From Phycisphaerae bacterium (GTDB taxonomy: Bacteria; Planctomycetota; Phycisphaerae; Sedimentisphaerales; Anaerobacaceae), in the NCBI GenBank assembly GCA_030602845.1, contig JAUVYZ010000034.1, forward strand, positions 1 to 10,906: a DNA stretch of 10,906 bases. The letters run 5' to 3'. Made by a program: the position numbers and the translations under genes. Positions within the stretch are counted from its first letter, which is position 1. Each line of letters begins with the position of its first letter. The notes below the pieces were generated by a model. That model did no database searches, was not told the DNA's origin, and saw only the letters and a program-made list of their open reading frames with translations. Positions 1 to 6,746 of this stretch are shown one piece after another.

Positions 1-1346
1 ATGCTTTGATATAGATGAGGCCCGTAGATTTCCCAGTTGACCAGTGACTCAAGATTAATACCTATACACCCTTGCTCCTTGAGGTACGGAATGTCGTGCT
101 TCCAAGCAGAAAGCTTCGAGAATGGTACCAGGCATTCTGCAAGGTTGTAGTTATAAGTGCGATAAGCTATATGCTTTGCCACATCAGCCCAGCCATCGAT
201 TACCTCGGCAAGCTGCATCCTACTGGCTGAATTAGGACTGCCTATTCGGTGGTACCGAGAGTAGCGAATCGGAGCAATCCAGGCAACCAAGTTTGGTGAC
301 AGCTTACGACCGAAAGTCGGTGGTTGAGTGTAGTCCGCATAGCAATAAAAGCTCAATAACCAATCAGGATGTACCTTGGCTACCTCCATGGCAGCTTTGT
401 CAAGGAAATTCATGTATCGGTTAGTCACACTGGGCATGCCTGATGAAGGCTCGATATTACTTGGGTCGTCTTGTGACCGACATCTATCACACTGGCAGTA
501 TCCGGTCCCATCAGGTGGAGAAACGGATGGATTGTACCCTCCTCTTGAAATAACACCTTGTGCAAATATTCTGCGTAATTCTGGATTCGACGTGCAGTAC
601 CAATCACCTTTTCTTCGCTTACCGTCCCGCAAAGCGAAATATTCCGGATGAGTCTCGAACAAGCTATCGTCGACATACTTGCCCCATGCATGCCCCGTTG
701 ACATCGGCAGACCACCAGCACCGTTCCACACCTTCCAGAGGTTCTGCCTGCTCCATTGCGAACCCCAGATTCTGCGGAGCATAAAGCCCGGCTTTTCAGT
801 TATGTTCAACCTGCCTACAGTCACGGTTTTCGTTCTGGGGTAAACCTCGCCCACATCATTATCCATAAAATATCTGCAGCCCAGCTCTTCCAAGAACCGG
901 CAGACGGCTTTTACTGTAGAGGTCTCATTTTGTCCGGCAATAAGAATTTTCGTCCTTCCATCGCTGACAATACGTAACCCCTCTCCTGTCGGGCTGTTTT
1001 TGTCGTCGAGATTCAAACCAGCTCTTATAGCCGCCGCCCCCACATAGATGACGGGCCTATCGTTTGGAGCCTCACTAACAATTCTCAACCTTACATCCGT
1101 AATTTTCTCTATCCAGTCGGCCAGTACTCTGGCTGCCGTCTTATCATTGCAGGCAAACTCACCTCCTCTTTTCTTTGTCCTCCTTTTCTCCTGCCCGTGC
1201 ATAAAGGCCCCGGTAACCTCCTGCTTCACTATTACCGCCATTGGCTTGCCATCTTTGACAATGTCGATGCCGCGGCTCTTCGCCGGTAAGCAGGAGGCTG
1301 CAAGAACCACAAATAAAACCATGGTTGCACGTGTTGAAACCATCAT
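1..1346 (-). CDS. DUF4838 domain protein, exported, C-terminus beyond window edge
   Basis: The frame is open from ATG at 1346 to the window edge, giving 448 residues of a protein whose family usually has 700 or more. Residues 1-26 form a signal peptide; A16-A-S-C19 resembles a weak lipobox, so lipoprotein anchoring is possible. Residues about 45-170 resemble the N-terminal domain seen in GH67 alpha-glucuronidases (VYVGAAAIRAG near 101-110, then FLEELGCRYF). The DUF4838 part follows, with HPEYFALRDGKR near 232-243 and a cysteine cluster C284-x-C286-x2-C289 just after PPDGTGY. The start is supported by GGAG nine bases upstream of the first of two consecutive ATGs. DUF4838 proteins are found in polysaccharide-utilisation loci and look like distant glycoside hydrolases, but I know of no settled substrate. 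The start overlaps a 41-codon ORF by ATGA. Family recognition is firm; enzymatic role is inference. Confidence 0.9.
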   Translation of the reverse strand, partial: MMVSTRATMVLFVVLAASCLPAKSRGIDIVKDGKPMAVIVKQEVTGAFMHGQEKRRTKKRGGEFACNDKTAARVLADWIEKITDVRLRIVSEAPNDRPVIYVGAAAIRAGLNLDDKNSPTGEGLRIVSDGRTKILIAGQNETSTVKAVCRFLEELGCRYFMDNDVGEVYPRTKTVTVGRLNITEKPGFMLRRIWGSQWSRQNLWKVWNGAGGLPMSTGHAWGKYVDDSLFETHPEYFALRDGKRRKGDWYCTSNPELRRIFAQGVISRGGYNPSVSPPDGTGYCQCDRCRSQDDPSNIEPSSGMPSVTNRYMNFLDKAAMEVAKVHPDWLLSFYCYADYTQPPTFGRKLSPNLVAWIAPIRYSRYHRIGSPNSASRMQLAEVIDGWADVAKHIAYRTYNYNLAECLVPFSKLSAWKHDIPYLKEQGCIGINLESLVNWEIYGPHLYQS

Positions 1347-1468
1347 TTCTTTTTGCTCCGAAGTCGAATTTCTACAATGACATCAGTGCACATGGTTATT
1401 ACGAACAGCACGAGCAACTGCCGCAGGTTGCTGCTTTTTACATCGAAAGTTAAGTTTAACGGTTTCAT
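1343..1468 (-). CDS. Possible small single-span membrane protein (41 aa), overlapping the next start by ATGA
   Basis: I do not recognise this ORF. It encodes 41 residues, MKPLNLTFDV at the start and a basic tail RLRSKKK at the end. Between them, residues about 18-32 (LLVLFVITMCTDVIV) could form one membrane span, although an aspartate lies inside it. The ATG is only 8 bases after the stop of the upstream 565-residue gene, and its TGA overlaps the ATG of the DUF4838 gene in a four-base ATGA junction, the usual arrangement of translationally coupled genes. Against it: no Shine-Dalgarno sequence precedes the ATG (coupling to the upstream stop would be needed), and the length allows chance. It may instead be a leader whose translation controls access to the GGAG of the DUF4838 gene, which lies inside it. 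Confidence 0.4.
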   Translation of the reverse strand: MKPLNLTFDVKSSNLRQLLVLFVITMCTDVIVEIRLRSKKK

Positions 1469-1476
1469 CGTATGAA

Positions 1477-3174
1477 TTAAGATGACCCATAAAACACAAG
1501 GTTATCATAAGTTCGCTTATCTGCACGTTTCTGTTGGTGTTTATTCAATTCGCCGTGATATTCACAATGGAAGAATCGGCTATCAAATATAGGCTGGGGC
1601 ATCTTATCACTTCTGCTTTCCAAGACAGCCACCAAGTGCAATAATGCCAGAGGAATCTCATCGCCGGTCCTGGCATACTCCCGTCCAAGCCGTGGGAACA
1701 AGCCGGTTTCTTTTTGTAATTTCAACAGATTATCTGCAATGCGACATGCCAGCCGCAGCATCGAGCGATCACCGCCGGCACGATACAATTCAAGGAGGAC
1801 ATAAATCATACGCCAATCTGCCCGAACCGTATCAAAATTCAAAGCTTGCTTTTTTCCAGTGGGTAAACCAATATCGCCTATTCCCATAGATTGCGCTAAC
1901 TGACGAACCATTTTCCAGTGCGCCTCATCTTTGGAAAGACGATAAGCCATAGCATATCCCCACAAGAGGGCCCCATCGGGATTGCGAGGAGCGAAAGACT
2001 CGGGTATGTAATATCCCTTTTGAGCTTCTCGCCATTTCAGAGGAGTGCCATCTATCATCAAAGCGATGAATTGTCCGGTTTGAGAGTCATAACTACGGCG
2101 GGCATATATCTTTAGGTCCTCAAGTGCCCATGCTATAAATTCACGTCCCACATCTGCGTATTTATCTCCTGCTTTGAGCAGTGTTTCTCCAGCCTGCATT
2201 TGGACTAACGGTAGATGGTGGTAACGGGATGTTTGATGATATGAAGCAACAATCTTGGCTTCGTTAATCGATGGATGAACGTGTCCGAGAGCATCTTGTG
2301 CCCGATCGTGCTTGCGATAGCTTAGTTGCCCCCCGCACAATCCTGTCTTGGGGTGTTTTCCTTGTTGCCAACGATAGGTTAGTCGCCGTGTCCACCTTAG
2401 AGCATCCTTATCTTGACCCAGCACAGCAAGCATGGTTCCGCTGTGCATGAGAGGTGGTGTTACATTGGCGAAAGAGAGGTTACTGCCTTTCGCAGGAAAA
2501 GGCACCTCGATATCAGTATCAAATTTATGGTTCCACCTGGGCTCTGCGGGCTTTTCTGTATTCGCGTGTCGATTGTAATCAAGACGATTCCAATCAAGGA
2601 TATGAGTGGCCCAAATCGCCTCCATCAATCTGTGCGCGGATTTAGGGTCTACCTCCCACATGAAGTGGTAATAAGGCTGGTGGCCTTTCATTTCATGAAT
2701 GCCGTCATACTGACCAACCGGACGTTCTTGTTCCAAATCCCAGGCCAGATGACCACCCCAGTAGAGCAGACCGTTCGGGGATTGAAGATGTTTCAGCGCG
2801 TAACGGGTTGCATCCACAGCCGCCCGGCGATATTGGGAATCCCCTGTCAATGAGCTTAGGCCGTCAAGAGTACGAACGAGAGGTTGTTGACTGGCAAAAT
2901 TTGATAATACCCAGGATTGCCCATCCTTTTTCCATATCACTGGTTTCAGACTTTTCGCATGAAGGCCGTCGACAAATAGAGGTGTATGTTTACTTCCGTA
3001 CGTATCGAGTCCTTTTTCAATCACAGTATCTGCGAAGTTCTGAACAGCTTTTAGGTATTTCTCGCTGTCAAGCTCCTCTCCATAACAGAAAACTTCTTGG
3101 GGAACGATCGTGATAAACAAGGAAAGGATAAAAATCCCTTTAACTGCAATAGTCGAAAATCGTCTTGACTTCAT
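1477..3174 (-). CDS. Exported pectate-lyase-like alpha/alpha-barrel protein
   Basis: The 565-residue product starts with a signal peptide (basic MKSRRF, hydrophobic core about 9-24, likely cleavage near residue 30). The mature part is rich in helical repeats typical of an (alpha/alpha)6 toroid: HTPLFVDGL (63-71), SNFASQQPLVRTLDGL (91-106), then NGLLYWGGH, PYYHFMWEV, THILDWNRLD and PDGALLWGYAMAYRL. Proteins with this signature in planctomycetes are, as I recall, often named pectate lyase, but the activity is not certain; a hydrolase acting on unsaturated or acidic sugars has the same fold. The C-terminus is unusually basic (KHQQKRADKR). I chose ATG 3174 over ATG 3186 because GGAG lies six bases before 3174, while 3186 has no site. 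A sigma70-like promoter sits about 70 bases upstream. Secretion and fold: fairly sure; substrate: inferred. Confidence 0.85.
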   Translation of the reverse strand: MKSRRFSTIAVKGIFILSLFITIVPQEVFCYGEELDSEKYLKAVQNFADTVIEKGLDTYGSKHTPLFVDGLHAKSLKPVIWKKDGQSWVLSNFASQQPLVRTLDGLSSLTGDSQYRRAAVDATRYALKHLQSPNGLLYWGGHLAWDLEQERPVGQYDGIHEMKGHQPYYHFMWEVDPKSAHRLMEAIWATHILDWNRLDYNRHANTEKPAEPRWNHKFDTDIEVPFPAKGSNLSFANVTPPLMHSGTMLAVLGQDKDALRWTRRLTYRWQQGKHPKTGLCGGQLSYRKHDRAQDALGHVHPSINEAKIVASYHQTSRYHHLPLVQMQAGETLLKAGDKYADVGREFIAWALEDLKIYARRSYDSQTGQFIALMIDGTPLKWREAQKGYYIPESFAPRNPDGALLWGYAMAYRLSKDEAHWKMVRQLAQSMGIGDIGLPTGKKQALNFDTVRADWRMIYVLLELYRAGGDRSMLRLACRIADNLLKLQKETGLFPRLGREYARTGDEIPLALLHLVAVLESRSDKMPQPIFDSRFFHCEYHGELNKHQQKRADKRTYDNLVFYGSS

Positions 3175-3180
3175 CGCAAT

Positions 3181-3184
3181 CTCC
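3181..3184 (-). promoter_or_regulatory. Ribosome-binding site deciding start 3174
   Basis: GGAG followed by the six-base spacer ATTGCG and ATG at 3174. The site overlaps the upstream in-frame ATG at 3186, which has no purine-rich site of its own, so the shorter protein MKSRRF... is preferred. Confidence 0.65.
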
Positions 3185-3226
3185 ATGGCTTTTATGCTCG
3201 CGCGTCCTATGCAATATATTCATACG

Positions 3227-3245
3227 GGTGGTGCGAGGGCACACC
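3227..3245. repeat. Imperfect inverted repeat just downstream of the -10 box
   Basis: On the minus strand this reads GGTGTGCCCTCGCACCACC. GGTGTGC can pair with GCACCACC through a CCTC loop with one bulged base, about seven pairs. It lies at the expected transcription start of the promoter at 3246-3273, so it could be an operator, or a 3' hairpin of the upstream messenger. There is no run of T after it, so it is not a classical terminator. Confidence 0.3.
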
Positions 3246-3273
3246 ATCATAGCGACAATTCTTGAAATATCAA
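3246..3273 (-). promoter_or_regulatory. Sigma70-like promoter upstream of the alpha/alpha-barrel gene
   Basis: On the minus strand the -35 box TTGATA (3268-3273, five of six matches to TTGACA) is followed by 16 bases and the -10 box TATGAT (3246-3251, five of six matches to TATAAT). The predicted start near 3239 would leave a leader of about 65 bases before ATG 3174. This is the best promoter-like match I noticed in the window and suggests that the downstream genes (565-residue protein, small ORF, DUF4838) can be transcribed separately from the propeller genes. PVC promoters are poorly characterised, so the sigma factor is assumed. Confidence 0.45.
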
Positions 3274-3274
3274 G
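3261..3274. promoter_or_regulatory. Palindrome overlapping the -35 box, possible operator
   Basis: CTTGA-TATT-TCAAG (minus strand): perfect five-base arms with a four-base centre. The -35 hexamer TTGATA lies wholly inside it, which is where a repressor site would act. The arms are short and AT-rich, so chance is possible. No regulator gene is in the window. Confidence 0.35.
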
Positions 3275-3365
3275 TCATTATGATAATATCCTTTTGCTAA
3301 GAGATTTATTCTGAGTATCAAGAGCAAGTGTTTAGATCATCTGCTTAACTGGTGGACCAATGGCT

Positions 3366-6300
3366 TTACCCGAAGCAGCTAACACTGCCATCCTCATGTA
3401 CAACTATGATCCGGCCATAGCGGTCAACAAGAAGGCCTCCGGGAAGTACTGCTGATGGCAGCCGCTTCCTCCACATGACCTTACCAGTATCGGGAGCGAG
3501 TCCAGCCAATATCCAGTTTGAAGACAGTGAACGGGGCCGCTGCTCTCGAAGCTCTGTGAGAATGGCGTTTTTCGCAATTACAAACGCAACCGTGTCACTG
3601 TCCTTAAGTTCCTGTGCAGTCCAGCTCTTCTTGAGCGTGTTTGCATACCTGTACTGTTGGCGAAGGTTTATCGGGCCGGCTTTCTCCAGGTGCTCAACGA
3701 GTACACCACTGTTTATGCACGCGGGCATACTCAGCGGACCATTGGCCATGACAAACCTGTCTGTTGACCATGCCGATGGAATTTTCCCAAATCCAATGTG
3801 TATGGCCTTGCCGATTCCACCACTGCCGATCTTTGCAATAGTGAACGCCGCAGGATTCACGTAGTTACGAAGCCCTGAATACCGGAGGCGTCCGCCAAAG
3901 ATTAGGTAATCTCCCCCCAGAACTCCTATCTCCTCGCCACGATTAGTCCGCGGTGAACCGTTACCGACGGATCTTGACAGACATTTGCCATCCTTCAAGC
4001 TGTAATAGGCGGGGGAAATGATATTTCCACCTGGCATCCAAAGATGATTGCCCGCAATAGTGAGAACTCCCTGGGCGGATACTCCCTTTCTCAGCAGCTT
4101 GTCCAAGTGTCCTGATGTTGTATTATTCCATTTCGGTTTTCCAGATTCGGCGTCCAGCGCATACACGTAAGTACCATCATAGTCAATGATGCCTGCTGCC
4201 GCATAGGCAACGCCTTCCTGGACCAACACACCGCTCGTAATCGGCCAGGTTGAGCAAAGCCTGTCATAAACCATTATCCGCCTTTCCACGGGTGCCACTC
4301 TGAAGCGCCAGAGGAGCCGCCCCGTGGCTGCCTCAAGACAGTACACTGCGCCATCGCCTGATCCCACATAGGCCCGTCCTTTCCAGACGGTCGGCGGCTG
4401 TGCAATCGGTCCTGCTGTAGCAAAAGACCACTTTAGAATGCCTGTATTACCATCAATAGCACGAACCTTTCCATCGTCGCCGCACAGAAAAACAAGTTCT
4501 CCTGCAGCCGTAGGAGCACTCGGCCTGTAAGAAGCTGATGCACGGTACGTCCAAAGCGATTTCGGATCGGCCGGGATAATCGCGGTTGAACAGGCACTTC
4601 GGTTGTTGCTTCCTCGGTAGGTGGGCCAATCTTCCTCGATAATCTCAGGAAACGCAGCCACAGAATTGCTTCCTTCACACACCTCAAGCCGTTGTGATAC
4701 CGGGTCTTGGACCTCTACCCTGAAATCGCCTGCTGAGCAAAGTCCCGAAGTACCCATTAGCGAAAGGTTGCAGTCGCAAAGCCATGGCCCGATATAGAGC
4801 AGTCCGTTTGCCGCGATGACACCATCGTTGCAGGCGGGTCGCATCGCGCCGTTGAACAATACCCTTCCAATGTTCCTGTCGTAGCGGGTCAGACCTTCGG
4901 GCCAGCCCCGACAGAAGAACGAATCCGGAGTTGCGGTCAGGCGTGCACAAGATCGTTTTGCAAAGCCAAGGTCTTTCATGGTCTTGCCTGTCAATGGCTC
5001 CAGCATGAGCGTGCTGCCGCCCGGGCCTATACCCACGATGAGTTTGCTATCTGCATAGAGCATATTGGGATTGTTCGTCGTCTTCTTTCGCGTCCATAGA
5101 AGTTTTCCGTCCTTGGATGAGATGGCGACCACGTTCATTCGAGTTTGTGCCTGAAAGAAAATCGCATCAGGCGTATACAAGCAATAACATGTTGTTCGGA
5201 ATCCTGGCGTTGATTTTAGGCCCCTGCCGGGCTCTTCTATCAGGCGGACCACTTTGGGGTCGTTATTTCGCCACTTGACTTGTCCGGACAAAGCATCGAT
5301 GCAACCAGTGTACTCACCTGGACAGTAAAAGAAGATTTTACCATCACCTATCACTAAGGCCCTGGAATCGATCTGCTTATCTTCTGAGTGTCGCCAGAGG
5401 ACCTTCTTCCGCTTGATGTCATAGGCAGCAATCATCGTGCCAAATCCCCATGGTACTTTCGCCTGATAGTAACCGGGACTGAGCTCGCCCCAACTCCAGT
5501 GGCTATGCTTGCTGCGCACTATGGTCGTTTCCGAGGAATCCTTGACGGTGCCGGCAAGAACGTAGAGCACTCCATCCTGTAAGGCGATGTATTTCCATTC
5601 GCCTTCGATTTCGGGGATACTAATTCTATCCATCTCCCTGCCGCTTTCAGGATCCAGTTTCAAGCACCCATCGTTTTCGATCATGTAGAAGCAATCTTCG
5701 GTGGCAATGAACGCAGACCTGTGCACGAGGTAACCGTCCGGAAGCTTGCGTGACCACAGGAAGGTTCCGTTATAACCGTTTCTGGCTAACAGAGTATTGA
5801 GCCATAGTTCCTCGCGTCTGTGGTGTGCTATGTGACCTAAGGCCGTGAAAATACGCCCTCCGGCTGCGGTAGTGATGGCTGGCATCGCAGAATATAGAGG
5901 TCCCCCGAGCCACTGGGTTCTGTAGGGAGCTTTTATGACTGTGTCTTTCGACACAGGATTGTTGTCCGGCCCGTGCTCCCAATGACTCCATGAGTCTGTG
6001 CCCTTTGGCTGTGGCTTTGTGATTTCCACCCACGATCCAAAGGTATCTTTTCCAAACTTGAAGCTGGTCTCCTCGGTGAGGTGCTTGAGTATCCATTGCG
6101 ATAGCTGTTTCTGAGTCAGTTGCCGCTCTGCGCCTCTAACAGTACCAATAATAGCTTTTCCACCGGGACGCAGGACACGCATGATCTGCTTGATCGATAA
6201 GTCTTTCAATTCGTGGGGGACGCCAGTCCCCTGCCCTGCGGGTTTAGCACCAAGCGGAGCAAGCACCACATCAACGGTATTGTCCGCAAAAGCAAGGGAA

Positions 6301-6617
6301 TCCAGAGGCTTTCGCTCAACGAGGACCCGAGTACCGTAGAGTCCATCAACGTCAAGCGCTTTATATGCAGCCGCAACCGTCGCTCCCCGAGGATCCTGTA
6401 CGTGGAGAAAAAACTGGCTGCCTCGAACAAGTTCGAGCGCCAACGTTCCGCCCTCGCATCCGAGCAGCGAGCAGAGTCCGCGCGATGTACCGGCCTTTGT
6501 GATCAAGTGGTGCGCTATATCACGATCACTTCTTCCACTGCCGGCACTCGCTGTTTCCGCCATAATGACAAGAAAGATGGCACTATACGTCAAAAGAAAA
6601 ATACGTTGCTTATCCAT
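3366..6617 (-). CDS. Exported methyltransferase-like/PQQ beta-propeller protein, paralogue B
   Basis: The 1083-residue product has a signal peptide (MDKQRIF..., cleavage near A25), then a class I methyltransferase-like domain (about 30-160). Motif I is degraded to GCEGG at 53-57, while the acidic residue after strand 2 (D74) and MRVLRPGG (145-152) remain. From about residue 210 (TDSWSHWEHGPDNNPV) come PQQ-type propeller repeats with the pattern D-x-x-x-G-x-x-x-W, such as IDALSGQVKW, IDGNTGILKW and LEAATGRLLW. A second propeller begins at WPTYRG (W664). Cysteines C596, C614 and C616 match the spacing in paralogue A. ATG 6617 is preferred over GTG 6659 because GGGAGG lies five bases before it and the signal peptide then starts normally. 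The protein follows paralogue A by 129 bases. Propellers of this kind act as binding or scaffold modules; no PQQ-dehydrogenase active site was recognised. Function unknown. Confidence 0.9.
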   Translation of the reverse strand: MDKQRIFLLTYSAIFLVIMAETASAGSGRSDRDIAHHLITKAGTSRGLCSLLGCEGGTLALELVRGSQFFLHVQDPRGATVAAAYKALDVDGLYGTRVLVERKPLDSLAFADNTVDVVLAPLGAKPAGQGTGVPHELKDLSIKQIMRVLRPGGKAIIGTVRGAERQLTQKQLSQWILKHLTEETSFKFGKDTFGSWVEITKPQPKGTDSWSHWEHGPDNNPVSKDTVIKAPYRTQWLGGPLYSAMPAITTAAGGRIFTALGHIAHHRREELWLNTLLARNGYNGTFLWSRKLPDGYLVHRSAFIATEDCFYMIENDGCLKLDPESGREMDRISIPEIEGEWKYIALQDGVLYVLAGTVKDSSETTIVRSKHSHWSWGELSPGYYQAKVPWGFGTMIAAYDIKRKKVLWRHSEDKQIDSRALVIGDGKIFFYCPGEYTGCIDALSGQVKWRNNDPKVVRLIEEPGRGLKSTPGFRTTCYCLYTPDAIFFQAQTRMNVVAISSKDGKLLWTRKKTTNNPNMLYADSKLIVGIGPGGSTLMLEPLTGKTMKDLGFAKRSCARLTATPDSFFCRGWPEGLTRYDRNIGRVLFNGAMRPACNDGVIAANGLLYIGPWLCDCNLSLMGTSGLCSAGDFRVEVQDPVSQRLEVCEGSNSVAAFPEIIEEDWPTYRGSNNRSACSTAIIPADPKSLWTYRASASYRPSAPTAAGELVFLCGDDGKVRAIDGNTGILKWSFATAGPIAQPPTVWKGRAYVGSGDGAVYCLEAATGRLLWRFRVAPVERRIMVYDRLCSTWPITSGVLVQEGVAYAAAGIIDYDGTYVYALDAESGKPKWNNTTSGHLDKLLRKGVSAQGVLTIAGNHLWMPGGNIISPAYYSLKDGKCLSRSVGNGSPRTNRGEEIGVLGGDYLIFGGRLRYSGLRNYVNPAAFTIAKIGSGGIGKAIHIGFGKIPSAWSTDRFVMANGPLSMPACINSGVLVEHLEKAGPINLRQQYRYANTLKKSWTAQELKDSDTVAFVIAKNAILTELREQRPRSLSSNWILAGLAPDTGKVMWRKRLPSAVLPGGLLVDRYGRIIVVHEDGSVSCFG

Positions 6618-6622
6618 AATTA

Positions 6623-6628
6623 CCTCCC
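6623..6628 (-). promoter_or_regulatory. Ribosome-binding site deciding start 6617
   Basis: GGGAGG with the five-base spacer TAATT before ATG 6617. It is a near-ideal site and lies inside the longer ORF that could begin at GTG 6659, which argues for the shorter protein with a conventional signal peptide. Confidence 0.75.
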
Positions 6629-6655
6629 AAGTACTTAGCCTCTTACTGCTCCTAT

Positions 6656-6721
6656 TCACTCACCTGCTTGAAGCACGACAGGTGCTATGCTTTTTCTATC
6701 CGTCGTTTCAAAAGCCGCCAT
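6656..6721 (-). CDS. Possible 21-codon leader ORF between the two propeller genes
   Basis: I do not recognise it. ATG 6721 follows AGAGG at a six-base spacing; the product is MAAFETTDRKS... ending in AGE, with no membrane span. Its TGA overlaps by GTGA the alternative GTG start (6659) of paralogue B, in the manner of coupled genes. It covers much of the 129-base gap and contains inverted repeats. Its length is well within chance, and the strong site at 6623-6628 does not need it, so it may be nothing more than a leader sequence. Confidence 0.22.
   Translation of the reverse strand: MAAFETTDRKSIAPVVLQAGE
6661..6684. repeat. Inverted repeat in the gap between paralogues A and B
   Basis: CACCTG (6661-6666) and CAGGTG (6679-6684) form perfect six-base arms around a 12-base loop. 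A second pair, GCTATG (6684-6689) and CATAGC (6719-6724), encloses the adjoining 29 bases. No T run follows on the minus strand, so this is not a typical terminator; a folded leader or an RNA-processing site between the two genes is possible. Confidence 0.3.
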
Positions 6722-6746
6722 AGCTTACCTCTTCTGCCTCAAAAAA

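Noticed and set aside
425..721. Minus-strand ORF of 98 residues
   Set aside because: It lies in a different frame of the DUF4838 gene, whose frame is continuous and carries HPEYFAL and the C-x-C-x2-C cluster.
1048..1380. Plus-strand ORF of 110 residues with hydrophobic segments
   Set aside because: It is antisense to the DUF4838 signal peptide and N-terminal domain, which have clear family motifs, and it has no family resemblance of its own.
1413..1439. Plus-strand hairpin AGCAAC/GTTGCT followed by five T, like a terminator
   Set aside because: No plus-strand gene ends there, the stem is short with an eight-base loop, the T run is not directly adjacent, and the minus-strand reading has no T run.
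6618..6659. GTG 6659 as the start of paralogue B
   Set aside because: It would place 14 polar residues before the signal peptide, and ATG 6617 has a near-ideal ribosome-binding site; kept only as an alternative.
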